DNA from: DASSUW01 sp963803335
Lineage (GTDB): Bacteria; Actinomycetota; Thermoleophilia; Solirubrobacterales; Solirubrobacteraceae
Length of the DNA stretch: 64,000 bases
Assembly (NCBI GenBank): GCA_963803335.1
Contig: CAWDME010000009.1
Location: forward strand, 372,001 to 436,000
Direction: 5' to 3'
Of the stretch, positions 8,896 to 17,521 are shown piece by piece. The stretch's first letter is position 1. Each line of letters starts with the position of its first letter. The notes under the pieces were generated by a model. That model was given only the letters and a program-made list of their open reading frames with translations. It was not told the DNA's origin and searched no databases. Position numbers and translations under genes: made by a program.

Positions 8896-9364
8896 CCACG
8901 CGCGGCTCGCGGGCGTCGACCACGAGGCTGCCGACGAGCCGATCGTGCAGCGCGCGGCGCCGGTTGTCGACAAGAATCATCAGGAAGCCGGCGCACAGCA
9001 GCAGGGCCGACAGTACGAGCCCGAACACGCGCACGAACGCTCGGCGCGCCGACAGCGGACGCCCGGACGTCGCGCCGACGACGCGGATGCCCAGCATCCG
9101 GTTGCCGGGCGTCTCGCCGCTCGCAGACCAGAAGAAGACGAAGTAGCCGATCGTCCCGAGCACCGTGATGCCGGCGCCGATCGCCGCGATCAGCGTCTTG
9201 ATCTGGCCCGGCACGCCGATCAGCGACAGACAGAGCGCCACGACCGCGCCGGTCAGCCACGCGACGACGGTGATGATCGCCGCGTCGGCGGCGAACGCCA
9301 GCGTGCGCGTCGCCAGGCCGACGTAGCGCGGCGGCGGTGCGCCGTTCGTGCTCGGCTCGCTCAC
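8816..9364 (-). CDS. RDD family membrane protein
   Basis: About 182 residues from GTG at 9364. It shows the three RDD hallmarks: Arg and Asp in the first helix (RTLAFAADAAII), the SGETPGNRMLGIRVV loop, and RRRALHDRLVGSLVV near the end. Three to four membrane helices are predicted. RDD proteins include ion or proton transporters in some bacteria, but most are uncharacterised. The start codon overlaps the stop of the upstream gene (GTGA), making it the last gene of a four-gene operon that starts at 10813. Its last 80 bp run antisense to the DUF1269 gene. Confidence 0.87.
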   Translation of the reverse strand: MSEPSTNGAPPPRYVGLATRTLAFAADAAIITVVAWLTGAVVALCLSLIGVPGQIKTLIAAIGAGITVLGTIGYFVFFWSASGETPGNRMLGIRVVGATSGRPLSARRAFVRVFGLVLSALLLCAGFLMILVDNRRRALHDRLVGSLVVDAREPRVVREPGVRTLRQAHPADAEPARERAST

Positions 9365-10050
9365 GGGGCCTCGGCGGCGGGACGGGGCCGGCGCCGCAGC
9401 AGCCGCCACGCGGCGCGCTCCAGCTTGTCGTCGACCGAACGCGAGCGGTCGCGGACCTCGTCGCCGACCTGATCCGCGAAGCCCATGCCCTGCTGCGTGA
9501 TCGCCTCCGCAACCGCCGGGCTGTGCATGATGTCCTCGAGCAGGGTCCACATCCCCGGGCTGTCGCGCAGCCGCTCAACGGTGTCGTCGACGATCTGGCC
9601 GATCGCCTGCTGGACCACCGGGCTCTGCACGACCATGGCCGCCACACGCTCGGTGCCGGGACTGCTGAGCGCGCGCTCGACGATGCGCTCGAGCTCGGGA
9701 CCCTCGAGGATCCGCTCGGCCAGCCGCTCGATGAAGCCGTCCGCGAGCAGCCGGTCGGCGACCTGCTGGGGCAGCCCGGAGACCTCGATGCGATCGAGCG
9801 CGCGCGCGACCGTGCGCTCGGCCAGCGCGCTTTCGAGCACGCGCTGGAGTGCCATCTCGACGTACGGCCAGTCGAGGCTGCGATCGACCAGGATGATCGT
9901 CGTCTGCCCCAGCTGCTCGGCCGCCCGGCGCCGCACGGCCACCTCGCCGCGGCGGGCGACGGCAACGGCGCCGGCGGCCGGGCGCAGCGCGCGCTGCGAC
10001 GTGCTCACGCCGACGACGGCGATCCTGAGGACGGCGTCCTGCAGTCGCAC
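9361..10050 (-). CDS. Hypothetical helical protein of the SHOCT-RDD operon
   Basis: 229 residues, no recognised enzyme domain. Almost the whole length is charged amphipathic helix with repeated short motifs (LAERILEGPELERIVERALSSPGTE, LRDSPGMWTLLEDIMHSP), ending in a basic tail. No clear membrane segment apart from a weak hydrophobic N-terminus. The repeated 'ALxSPxxxR' pattern suggests a helical repeat that could bind membrane or partner proteins. It is translationally coupled to the RDD gene and lies 10 bp after the SHOCT gene, so the three probably form one functional unit. Confidence 0.75.
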   Translation of the reverse strand: MRLQDAVLRIAVVGVSTSQRALRPAAGAVAVARRGEVAVRRRAAEQLGQTTIILVDRSLDWPYVEMALQRVLESALAERTVARALDRIEVSGLPQQVADRLLADGFIERLAERILEGPELERIVERALSSPGTERVAAMVVQSPVVQQAIGQIVDDTVERLRDSPGMWTLLEDIMHSPAVAEAITQQGMGFADQVGDEVRDRSRSVDDKLERAAWRLLRRRPRPAAEAP

Positions 10051-10060
10051 GACGGGCTTC

Positions 10061-10351
10061 TCAGCCGAGGATCTTGGCCTTCTGGGCCGCGAACTCCTCC
10101 TCGGTCAGGATCCCGTCGTCCCGCAGCTTGGCGAGCTCGCGCAGCTGGGCGATCGGATCCTCCTCGGGCTGCGGCGGCGGGGCCTCATAGGCCGGCTCGG
10201 CGTACGCCTGCTGCTGGGGCTCGGCGTACGCCTGCTGCTGGGGCTCCGCGCCCCAGCGCCGCGCCTGTCGCCGCGAGACGCGGTTGCTGACGGCGGTGGC
10301 GGTACCGGCAACGACGGCGGTGCGAGCCATTCCACGAATCAGTCCGGGCAT
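10061..10351 (-). CDS. Small SHOCT-domain protein with AEPQQQAY repeats
   Basis: 96 residues. The N-terminus is short and weakly hydrophobic, the middle has two perfect copies of an eight-residue repeat (AEPQQQAY), and the C-terminus is a SHOCT domain (IAQLRELAKLRDDGILTEEEF). The repeat is encoded by a 24-bp tandem duplication at about 10201-10248, so copy number may vary between strains. It lies 3 bp downstream of the DUF6325 gene and 10 bp upstream of the next gene. Probably a membrane-associated scaffold; function unknown. Confidence 0.85.
   Translation of the reverse strand: MPGLIRGMARTAVVAGTATAVSNRVSRRQARRWGAEPQQQAYAEPQQQAYAEPAYEAPPPQPEEDPIAQLRELAKLRDDGILTEEEFAAQKAKILG
10201..10248. repeat. 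24-bp tandem repeat, two copies, inside the SHOCT gene
   Basis: Units at 10201-10224 and 10225-10248 differ only in the last two bases. Each encodes the eight residues AEPQQQAY on the minus strand. The unit is a multiple of three, so expansion or contraction keeps the frame. Confidence 0.85.
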
Positions 10352-10354
10352 CGG

Positions 10355-10813
10355 TCACGCTCCTTCGTTGACGGTCTCGGCCTCGAGCGCGTCGAGCTGC
10401 GCGAGGATGGCCTGGATCGGGATGCGGCCGCTGGCCACGAGCTGGCCGCCCGAGCGCCGCAGCGCGGCGGCAACCGGCGCCGCCCACAGGTTCTCCCACA
10501 CCATCACGGCGGCCAGCGTCCCGGGCTCCAGGACGGCCGCCGCCTCGTCGAGGTCCTGCTGATCGAGCAGGCCCGACGAGGCGCCCTCGAACTCGGACAG
10601 CACGGCGCCGTCGCCGTTGAGCGCGCCGAGGTCGACGGACGCGATCGCACCGGTCTCGTCCTTCGCCATGAACGCGACGTCGAGGATGCGGATGATCCCG
10701 CGGTCGACGAGGTCGATGATCAGCGGGAACGCCTCGCCGCTCGGCTGTCCGGACGGCCATTCGAGCACGATGTAGTCGATCGGACCCATTTCGTCGATGT
10801 CTGACTGCGCCAT
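10355..10813 (-). CDS. DUF6325 family protein
   Basis: 152 residues. The start MAQSDIDEMGPIDYIVLEWP and the later motifs FPLIIDLVDRGIIRILDVAF and AAVMVWENLWAAP match the small actinobacterial family usually labelled DUF6325. The family has no known biochemical role and typically lies next to SHOCT proteins, as here. The ATG at 10813 is preceded by a very strong ribosome site (AGGAGGA, 6 bp away), which decides it over the longer frame to 10873. First gene of the leftward operon DUF6325-SHOCT-hypothetical-RDD; the shared stress motif lies about 60 bp upstream. Confidence 0.88.
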   Translation of the reverse strand: MAQSDIDEMGPIDYIVLEWPSGQPSGEAFPLIIDLVDRGIIRILDVAFMAKDETGAIASVDLGALNGDGAVLSEFEGASSGLLDQQDLDEAAAVLEPGTLAAVMVWENLWAAPVAAALRRSGGQLVASGRIPIQAILAQLDALEAETVNEGA

Positions 10814-10866
10814 ATCTCCTCCTGTTGGATCGGCATCGGTAACGATCGGTCGGCCGCGGCCGACGC

Positions 10867-10889
10867 GCATCATCCGATCGGGGTGACGC
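10867..10889 (-). promoter_or_regulatory. Candidate shared stress-regulon operator, copy 2
   Basis: Read toward the DUF6325 gene the site is TCACCCCGATCGGATGATGC, with GCG on its 5' side as at the universal stress gene copy. It lies in the divergent region between DUF6325 (10813, -) and the glutamine amidotransferase gene (10921, +), so it could control both. Confidence 0.4.
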
Positions 10890-10920
10890 GGCGCCGCACG
10901 GTGAGGACGACGATCCGCGC

Positions 10921-11781
10921 ATGTGTCGCTGGAACGCCTACTACGGCCAACCGATCGTGATGGACGAGCTGCTGTTCCGTGCTCCGCACGGGCTGATCGA
11001 CCAGAGCCTGCACGCGCGCATGGGCGTGGAGACGACCAATGGCGACGGCTTCGGCCTCGGCTGGTACGACGCGCTGGGCGCGACCGACCCCGGCCGCTAC
11101 CGCAGCGTGTCGCCCGCCTGGAACGACGCGAACCTGCGCGACCTCACGTCGCACATCGAGTCGCCGCTGTTCCTGGCCCACATCCGCGCGACGACGGGGA
11201 CGGCGGTGCAGCAGACCAACTGCCACCCGTTCAGGCACGGTCGCTGGCTGTTCGTCCACAACGGGGTCATCAACGGATTCCACATCATGCAGCGCGAACT
11301 GCGCGTAGCCGTGGATCCGACGCTGTACGCGGGCATCACCGGCTCGACCGATTCGGAGACGCTGTTCTACCTCGCCCTCACGTTCGGGCTCGAGCATGAC
11401 CCGATCGGCGCGGTCGAGCAGGCCGTCGGGTTCGTCGAGGCGACCGGCCAGGCGCACGGCATCGAGTACCCGGTCCAGATGACGCTCGGTATCAGCGACG
11501 GCGAGCGGCTGTGGGCGGTGCGCTACTCGAGCGAGGGCCACTCGCGCACGCTCTACATGTCCGCCGACCGCCATGCGCTCCAGGCGCTGCACCCGGACAA
11601 CCCCCGTTTCGAGAACCTGACGGACGAGGACCGGGTCGTCGTGTCCGAGCCGCTGTCCGACCTCCCCGGCGTGTGGATCGAGGTGCCGGAGTCGACCGCC
11701 GTCGTCGTGCAGCCCGGAGCCGACGAGCAGCGGCCGTTCCGGCCCCGGATGCCGGCCGGGCAGCCGGCAGTCGCCGGTTAG
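10921..11781 (+). CDS. Class II glutamine amidotransferase (GATase type 2, YafJ-like)
   Basis: 286 residues. The protein begins MCRWNAYYG, so after Met removal Cys2 is the N-terminal nucleophile of an Ntn-hydrolase. NGDGFGLGWY, HIRATTGTAVQQTNCHPF and the FVHNGVINGF stretch are the glutaminase-site signatures. Stand-alone members such as YafJ hydrolyse gamma-glutamyl amides with unclear physiology. No synthase partner domain is fused or adjacent. The next gene follows without a gap (TAG then ATG), so it is probably co-transcribed with the AI-2E transporter. Confidence 0.92.
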   Translation: MCRWNAYYGQPIVMDELLFRAPHGLIDQSLHARMGVETTNGDGFGLGWYDALGATDPGRYRSVSPAWNDANLRDLTSHIESPLFLAHIRATTGTAVQQTNCHPFRHGRWLFVHNGVINGFHIMQRELRVAVDPTLYAGITGSTDSETLFYLALTFGLEHDPIGAVEQAVGFVEATGQAHGIEYPVQMTLGISDGERLWAVRYSSEGHSRTLYMSADRHALQALHPDNPRFENLTDEDRVVVSEPLSDLPGVWIEVPESTAVVVQPGADEQRPFRPRMPAGQPAVAG

Positions 11782-12951
11782 ATGAGCGACGGCGAGGAGA
11801 TCCGCCCCGAAGAGCTGGAGGGCGTGTTCGCGGTTCCCCAGTGGATCCGCGACCTCGGGCTTGCCGCGTGGCTGCTGGTCGGCATCACGCTCCTGCTCGT
11901 CGGCATCGTCTGGATCCTCTCGCTCACCGCGACGATCGTCATGCCGGTCATCACGGCCGCGATCATGGCCTCGGTCCTGTCGCCGCTGGTCCGCATGCTG
12001 CAGCGGCGCCGGGTGCCGCGCGGCGCCGCCGCGGCGCTCGTGCTGCTGGCCGTGATCGTCGGCATCGTGGTCCTCGGCATCGTCATCTTCGCCGGGATCA
12101 CCAGCGAGGCCGGCGCCCTCACCGACGACCTGCGCAAGGCCGCGGACAAGATCAGCGGCTGGCTGCAGGACAGCGGGGTTTCAGCGAGCGCCGCCGACGA
12201 TGCGAAGGACGGCGCCGAGAGCGGAACCAGCAACGCGTTCCACTTCCTGCTCGTCGGCGTCGCGTCGGGCCTCAGCGCGCTCGCGTCGCTCGTCGTCTTC
12301 CTGTCGTTCACGGCGCTCAGCCTGTTCTTCCTGCTCAAGGACGGGCCGGTCGTCCGGTCGTGGGCCGAGCGGCACAGCGGCGTGCCCCACTCCGTCGCGC
12401 GCGTGATCTCGGGACACACGCTGAAGGCGATGCGCGGCTACTTCGCCGGCGTCACGGCGGTCGCGCTGTTCAACGCCGTGGTGATCGGGCTCGGCGCGCT
12501 CATCCTCGGGGTCCCGCACGCGGGGGCGATCGCGGTCGTCAACTTCGTCACGGCGTACATCCCCTACCTCGGCGCGTGGTCAGCGGGCGCGTTCACGGTG
12601 CTGATCGCGCTCGGCGCAAACGGCCCTGAGACGGCGCTCGCGATGGCCGTGATCACGCTGCTCGCGAACGGCGCCCTGCAGCAGATGATCCAGCCGATCG
12701 CCTACGGGGCGACGCTGGACGTGCACCCACTGGGGATCCTGATCGTCACGATCGCGGGCGGCGCGCTGTTCGGGGCGATCGGCCTCATCCTGGCTGCGCC
12801 CCTGACGTCAGCGGCGCTACGCGTGTCGGAGGATCTGGGGCGGGCGCGGCGGCGGGCGACTGAAGCGATTGACGCCAGCGCTGCAGCAGATCGTGCACCG
12901 CCTCCGCCCCCACGATCGGCTCAGCAGGCGCCGGCAGGTGGCTCGGGCTGA
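11782..12951 (+). CDS. AI-2E family transporter
   Basis: 389 residues with about eight membrane helices. The central hydrophilic helix after the third segment (TSEAGALTDDLRKAADKIS) and the late signature NFVTAYIPYLGAWSAGAF followed by the LGILIVTIAGGALFGAIGLILAAP repeat are diagnostic. Exporters of this family move small solutes or Na+/H+. The last 45 residues are a low-complexity Ala/Pro tail. Its final 167 bp overlap, antisense, the 3' end of the alkaline-phosphatase-like gene. Confidence 0.92.
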   Translation: MSDGEEIRPEELEGVFAVPQWIRDLGLAAWLLVGITLLLVGIVWILSLTATIVMPVITAAIMASVLSPLVRMLQRRRVPRGAAAALVLLAVIVGIVVLGIVIFAGITSEAGALTDDLRKAADKISGWLQDSGVSASAADDAKDGAESGTSNAFHFLLVGVASGLSALASLVVFLSFTALSLFFLLKDGPVVRSWAERHSGVPHSVARVISGHTLKAMRGYFAGVTAVALFNAVVIGLGALILGVPHAGAIAVVNFVTAYIPYLGAWSAGAFTVLIALGANGPETALAMAVITLLANGALQQMIQPIAYGATLDVHPLGILIVTIAGGALFGAIGLILAAPLTSAALRVSEDLGRARRRATEAIDASAAADRAPPPPPRSAQQAPAGGSG

Positions 12952-14836
12952 GGATGAACCCGCGCGTCTGCGGTCCGCCCAGCCCGCCGTGGAACGAGAT
13001 CAGCTCCTCGAACGCGCAGCCCTCGTCGAGCGATGGGTCGTAGAAGCTGCCGACCATGATGTCGGCGACGTGCGCGAAACCGTCGGTGCGGCGCAGGTGC
13101 CGCGCCGCGGTCGGCGAGAACGGCGCCAGCGGGTCGTCGCCCTCGACGCGGTCGTCGGCCAGGTAGCGCGTGCCGGTCGGGCCGAGCACCATCGCGCCGT
13201 GCTCGGCTGAGCGCACCATCACCCAGCCGATGTGCGGGTGCTCGCGCAGCGCCGGCAGCAGCTGCGGGTGCCGCTCGCCGATCTCCTCGAGCGTCAGCCG
13301 CCGCGGCTCCTCCATCAGGTACACGAGGCCGAGGTTGCCCGAGCCCAGGACGACGACGTCCTGGTCGGACACGTCGTTCTTCGGCCGCTTCTCGCGCTGC
13401 CGGCCGGTCGCCTCGTCGACCGCGTGCTTGACCATCGCGTCCTGCTCGTCGCCGCCGGCGATGCCGGTCACGCTCCCACGCCCCAGCGTGCGCTCCACCA
13501 GCTCGTCGAGCCCGTAGCCGTTGCGCTGCTTGAACGTGGCGCCCTGCGTCTGCCCGTGATCGGACAGCACGACGATCTCGTACGGGCGCGGTGCGTACCG
13601 GCGTGCACGCTCCAGCCGGCCGAACTGCTGGTCGAGCTTGCGCAGCGCCTCGAGCGTGTCGGCGCGCTGCAGCCCCGAGTGGTGGGCCACCTCGTCGTAG
13701 CTCGAGAACGTCGCGTACACGGCGGGCCGGCCGCGCATCATGTCGGTCAGCACGGCGTAGACGATGAGGTCGCGGATGAGCACGCACATCGCCGCGCGCA
13801 CCAGCGGATACGTCCCGCCCCGGTGGCCGCGCGGCCGGACGTCGCGACGCCTGGCGCGCAGCGCCGCGGTCAACTCGAGCACGATCTCCCAGAAGAACAG
13901 GACGAGCGCGCGGGTGACGTTGAACCCGTTGGCGAGGAACGCCCGATAGCCCGGGTTGGCCTTCTTCTCTGCCTCCGTGCGGCTGACCGTGAGGATCGTC
14001 TCGGCCGCCTCGCCGGAGAGCAGGTTGCCGCGGCTGCTGCCGTGGTCGATCAGCAGGCCGACGCCGGTCGCGTGGCGGCGCTCGATCTCCGCGCAGTCGG
14101 CCGGCGACGAGCACACCATCAGCCGACCGGTCTCCTTCTCGACCCAGCGGAACGCCGGGATGTCGTCGTTGGACCCGAGCAGGATGCCGGCCTGGCTGGC
14201 GCCGGTCTGCGACGAGAGGTCGGTCTCCCACTCGAGCAGGTCGTAGCCGCGCTCGGCGATCCAGCTCGCCATGTTCGGGGCGCTGCCGTCGCGCATCGCG
14301 TCGCGCAGCACGGGGAGCGCCAGGCCGTCGATCTCCAGGAACAGGATCCCCGGCTCGCCGCTGTGCTCATGGGCGCCGAGCCGCTTGGCGATGCGCCGCG
14401 TGACGCGCACGGTGTACTCGTCGTCGTCGTTGGTGCCGAGGACGACCTGCAGGCAGATGCTCACCGCCGCGATCACCAGCGAGGCGAGCAGCGCGTCCCA
14501 GAAGCCGGCGACGTGGAGGTCGTCGGGGAGGAGCTCGGAGGCGGCCAGCAGCAGCGCGGCGTCGGCGGCGAGCACGAGGAAGAACCCGATCGCGACCATG
14601 AACGGCAGCCGCAGCGCGGCCAGCATCGGCGGGACGATCGCGTTGAAGATCGAGATGACCGCGGCGGCCACGAACGCCGCCCCGGTCTGCTCCAGCGCGA
14701 GGCCCGGCAGCAGCCAGGCCGCGAACGCGACCGCCGCTGCGGCCACGATCCAGCCGAGAAGCAGGCGCAGCGGCCGGATGCGCGGCCGTTCGGGCTGCCA
14801 GACCAGCGCTTCGCCGTAGGTCTCGGTGACCGTCAT
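12785..14836 (-). CDS. Membrane protein with holin-like N-terminus and alkaline phosphatase/phosphodiesterase domain
   Basis: 683 residues from ATG at 14836. Four membrane helices (about 24-125) form a phage-holin-like (Mycobacterial 4TMS) module. A large alkaline-phosphatase-superfamily domain (about 155-640) follows, with metal-site motifs FLEIDGLA, a Thr/Ser nucleophile region around SSQTGASQAG, YDEVAHHSGL and VLSDHGQTQG. Such fusions are common in high-GC actinobacteria and are thought to hydrolyse phosphodiesters or phospho-lipids at the membrane; the substrate is unknown. It starts 4 bp after the stop of the GH15 remnant. Its last 55 codons overlap the AI-2E gene on the opposite strand. 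Confidence 0.88.
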   Translation of the reverse strand: MTVTETYGEALVWQPERPRIRPLRLLLGWIVAAAAVAFAAWLLPGLALEQTGAAFVAAAVISIFNAIVPPMLAALRLPFMVAIGFFLVLAADAALLLAASELLPDDLHVAGFWDALLASLVIAAVSICLQVVLGTNDDDEYTVRVTRRIAKRLGAHEHSGEPGILFLEIDGLALPVLRDAMRDGSAPNMASWIAERGYDLLEWETDLSSQTGASQAGILLGSNDDIPAFRWVEKETGRLMVCSSPADCAEIERRHATGVGLLIDHGSSRGNLLSGEAAETILTVSRTEAEKKANPGYRAFLANGFNVTRALVLFFWEIVLELTAALRARRRDVRPRGHRGGTYPLVRAAMCVLIRDLIVYAVLTDMMRGRPAVYATFSSYDEVAHHSGLQRADTLEALRKLDQQFGRLERARRYAPRPYEIVVLSDHGQTQGATFKQRNGYGLDELVERTLGRGSVTGIAGGDEQDAMVKHAVDEATGRQREKRPKNDVSDQDVVVLGSGNLGLVYLMEEPRRLTLEEIGERHPQLLPALREHPHIGWVMVRSAEHGAMVLGPTGTRYLADDRVEGDDPLAPFSPTAARHLRRTDGFAHVADIMVGSFYDPSLDEGCAFEELISFHGGLGGPQTRGFILSPSHLPAPAEPIVGAEAVHDLLQRWRQSLQSPAAAPAPDPPTRVAPLTSGAQPG

Positions 14837-14840
14837 CCCA

Positions 14841-15521
14841 TCACCCCGTCCACTCGTCGAGCCGCTCTGCGAGGATGATCCGCGCCGCCGCCTCGAGCAA
14901 CGCCAGGTGCGAGAACGTCTGCGGGTAGTTGCCGAGATGGCGGGCCGTCGCGGTGTCGGTCTCCAGCCGGAGCGGCGTCTCGCCGCCGGCGGCGTCGGCG
15001 GCGTGCCCGTCGTCGTCGGCGAGCGTCCAGTCGGCCGTGATCCGCCCATAGTCGAAGACCGGGTCGAACTGCAGCTCGCCCTCGACGCTCCCCTCCAGGC
15101 AGGCGATGCCGCGCACGAGCATGTGATCGCCGTCGTCGTCGGTCGGCGGGCGTGTGTGTGGCGTGACGGTGTCGGGCCCACGGCGCGGGCCGATCGTGAG
15201 CGCATCGCGCGTGACCGCCCAGCCGCGCTGCGTGTGCCACGTCGTCGTGAGCACGTTGGTCCCCGGTTCGTAGGCCCGCCCCGTCGGCACCGTGACGCCG
15301 AACGGACCGAGCCGGAACCCGCCCGCCTGGCGGTCGAGCAGGCTGCCGAACACGCTCGGCGAGTCGAACCGCGGCACGCACAGCCAGTCGACCGTCCCGT
15401 CCGGCGCGACGAGCGCGCCGGTGTGGCAGTTCGACAGGAACGCGTAGGCGGCGATCGGCGGGGACGGCGAGGGCGCGGCCGCGCTGCGGGCAGCGGCTTC
15501 GTCCGTACTCGTGACGGTCAC
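14841..15521 (-). pseudogene. Glycoside hydrolase 15 / trehalase-like gene lacking its catalytic domain
   Basis: An open frame of about 226 residues from GTG at 15521. Residues 15-185 match the N-terminal beta-domain of GH15 glucoamylase/trehalase proteins (FLSNCHTGALVAPDGTVDWL, RFDSPSVFGSLLDRQAGG, FDPVFDYGR). The last 45 residues match the extreme C-terminus of the same family (ARHLGNYPQTFSHLALLEAA). The whole (alpha/alpha)6 catalytic barrel, roughly 350 residues with both catalytic acids, is missing between them, at about 14985-15010 where GGCGGCGT repeats occur. The frame is intact, so the deletion is precise or selected. It cannot hydrolyse glycosides in the known way. Confidence 0.8.
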
Positions 15522-15551
15522 GCGCGCGACGCTATGGGCGGCAGCTACGCC

Positions 15552-15566
15552 CGCCAATGGTGTCCT
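15552..15566 (-). promoter_or_regulatory. CCATTGG box 38 bp upstream of the GH15 remnant
   Basis: On the minus strand the sequence ACCATTGGCGGGCG resembles the ACCATTGCCGGGCC box before 24163. Its CATTG is 38 bp from the GTG at 15521, against exactly 37 bp in three other genes. Confidence 0.25.
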
Positions 15567-15591
15567 CCGGCGTACGCCGCGCGTGCCTGCA

Positions 15592-17367
15592 CTACTGGAG
15601 GGGCACACTGCCTCGGACGGACGTGCCGTGCCCTTGCGCAGAGACGATCGTCAGCTGTCCGCCGATCGCCTCGACGCGATCGTGCATGTTGCGCAGCCCG
15701 CCGTTGAACGCACCGATTGGCGGCTCGAAGCCCGTGCCGTCGTCGCGGACCTCGAACTCGAGCCCAGCGTTCTGGTCGAGCGAGATCCACAGACCGGTCG
15801 CGCCGTCGGCGTGCTTGATCGCGTTCTGGACCGCCTCCAGGCACGTGAAGTAGACGGCCGTCTCGATCTCCGGCGGGTGCCGCCGCACCCCGTGCGTGAT
15901 CAAGTGTGCGGGCAGCGGGGACTCCAAGATCGCGCTCCGCAGCGCGTCGACCAGGCCCCGGTCGCTGAGCAGCGACGGGTACACGCCGTGCGCGAGCGAC
16001 CGCAGCTCCTCCAGCGTCAGCTCGATCTCGGAGCCGAGCTCGTGCACCGCTGCGACGCCGGCGGTTGGATCGACGCGTGCCAGCTCCTCGGCGAGCGTGA
16101 GCTTGATGCGCAGGCCGATCAGCCGCTGTTGGGCGCCGTCGTGCAGATCGCGCTCGATCCGCGAGCGCTCGATGTCGGCGGCGCGCGCGATGCGCTTGCG
16201 CGAGTCCTCGAGCTCGGTGGTCAGGCGCTCGTGCTGCAGCGTGGCCATGACGAGCGACCGCACCGCGTCCAGCAGCTCCTTATCGTCGAGCAGCGCGGGA
16301 TCGTGGACGAGCACGGCGGGCTCGGCGCCGTGATCGTTCAACGCGGTGAAGACGTGCCCGTTGCTCGACGTCTGCCGGGGGTGGCCGAACAGCTCATCCG
16401 CGGTGAGCACCTCGACTCCGGCGTCGTCGAGCGCGACGGCAAGCGTGTCGCGCAGGCGGTGCGGCTTGACCGCGCTGAGCGCCGTCGTCAGGCGGGCCAG
16501 GACCTCGGCAACCATCATGCGACGGCGCACGAGGCCGATCAGGAACGCCGCGGCGATCCCCGGCACCGTGAGACTCCAGATGACGGCGATCGCGTCCGCC
16601 GTGTCGCTCCCCGGCGCCGCGCGGCGAATGACGAGGAAGGCGCACAAACACACGGTCGAGGTCACCGTCATGACGAGGACGGGCCCGATAGTGCAGCGGC
16701 GCAGCGGCGCGGCGGCCCGCCAGCGCCGGAAGACGGCGTGGCACAGGCCGGCGAACAGCAGGATCCCGAGGGCCTCGCGTACGGGCGCGACGACGTCGGC
16801 CATGAGCGCGGGCTCGGAGCCCAGCACCAGGAACGCGTTCGGCGGACACGCGTCGCGGCAGGTCGCCCACGGCGTCTGCAATGGATACGCCTCGACGAAG
16901 AGCGCCGAGCCGACATAGAGCAGAGCGATCACTGCGGTCACGCCGCCGAACACCCAGCGATCGATGCCCCGCGCAATCCGGCCCTCCGGGTAGACCAGCA
17001 CGAGATAGGCGAGCATCGGGAAGATCAGCCACGCCGACACGCGGCCGACGCTGTAAGGGACGCTATGCGACGACTCGCCGAGCGCGGTCAGCGACCACAT
17101 GAATCCCGTCGCGATCAACATCAACCCGAAGCGCAGCGTGCGCGGCGAGCAGGTCGCGTAAAGACCCGCCGCGACAGGCACGGCGATGATCAGCGCCTCG
17201 AGCACCGCGCGCATGAACCGCTCGTCGCTCGGTGCCGCCGCCGCTACGAGCGCGACCGCGACGCCGCACAGGACAGTCGCGACCGACGGCAGTCGCCGAA
17301 ACGCCATGGCAAGCCATGACGGGTAGGCCCGCCAGATTGACCCTGGACTGAGCGCTAGGCGACCCAT
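15592..17367 (-). CDS. Membrane sensor histidine kinase, NarL/DesK-type (HisKA_3)
   Basis: 591 residues. The N-terminal half is a multi-helix membrane sensor (about eight helices between residues 20 and 310). A dimerisation/phosphoacceptor helix with the HisKA_3 signature IERDLHDGAQQRLIGLRIKL follows, then a HATPase_c domain with N-box ECLEAVQNAIKHA-like sequence and G-box VRDDGTGFE. Autophosphorylation should be on the His of LHDG. Two response-regulator genes lie close by (18056-18433 and 18531-19202), so it is their likely partner. The ATG at 17367 is chosen; a TTG at 17376 is also in frame. Confidence 0.9.
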   Translation of the reverse strand: MGRLALSPGSIWRAYPSWLAMAFRRLPSVATVLCGVAVALVAAAAPSDERFMRAVLEALIIAVPVAAGLYATCSPRTLRFGLMLIATGFMWSLTALGESSHSVPYSVGRVSAWLIFPMLAYLVLVYPEGRIARGIDRWVFGGVTAVIALLYVGSALFVEAYPLQTPWATCRDACPPNAFLVLGSEPALMADVVAPVREALGILLFAGLCHAVFRRWRAAAPLRRCTIGPVLVMTVTSTVCLCAFLVIRRAAPGSDTADAIAVIWSLTVPGIAAAFLIGLVRRRMMVAEVLARLTTALSAVKPHRLRDTLAVALDDAGVEVLTADELFGHPRQTSSNGHVFTALNDHGAEPAVLVHDPALLDDKELLDAVRSLVMATLQHERLTTELEDSRKRIARAADIERSRIERDLHDGAQQRLIGLRIKLTLAEELARVDPTAGVAAVHELGSEIELTLEELRSLAHGVYPSLLSDRGLVDALRSAILESPLPAHLITHGVRRHPPEIETAVYFTCLEAVQNAIKHADGATGLWISLDQNAGLEFEVRDDGTGFEPPIGAFNGGLRNMHDRVEAIGGQLTIVSAQGHGTSVRGSVPLQ

Positions 17368-17422
17368 ATCGCACAACCGTCAGACGCCTGACCACTCTAA
17401 ACGAGCGGGGAGCCGTGCGCTC

Positions 17423-17440
17423 GGGGAGGCACGCCTCCCC
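17423..17440. repeat. Perfect 8-bp inverted repeat (hairpin) in the kinase/DUF1269 divergent region
   Basis: GGGGAGGC and GCCTCCCC are separated by AC. It lies between the divergent starts of the histidine kinase (17367, -) and DUF1269 gene (17522, +). A second imperfect GC-rich hairpin follows at about 17463-17485. They could be operator sites or 5'-UTR structures of the DUF1269 transcript. Confidence 0.45.
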
Positions 17441-17521
17441 TGGAAGACGCCCGCCCGCCTCATTGCTGGGGGAGGCCCGCCCCCGCAGACTCAGCTCGTC
17501 AACCTTCGAGGAGGCACACGT

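Noticed and set aside
14837..15205. N-terminal extension of the phosphatase-like membrane protein
   Set aside because: The extra 123 residues are Arg/Ser-rich and lie over the GH15 frame; MTVTETYG at 14836 begins normal holin-like sequence.
15511..17319. 602-codon plus-strand open frame
   Set aside because: Antisense shadow of the histidine kinase.
17459..17468. CATTGC before the DUF1269 gene as a fifth copy of the 37-bp-spaced box
   Set aside because: It lies 61 bp from the start codon and its flanks differ, so it was not counted.
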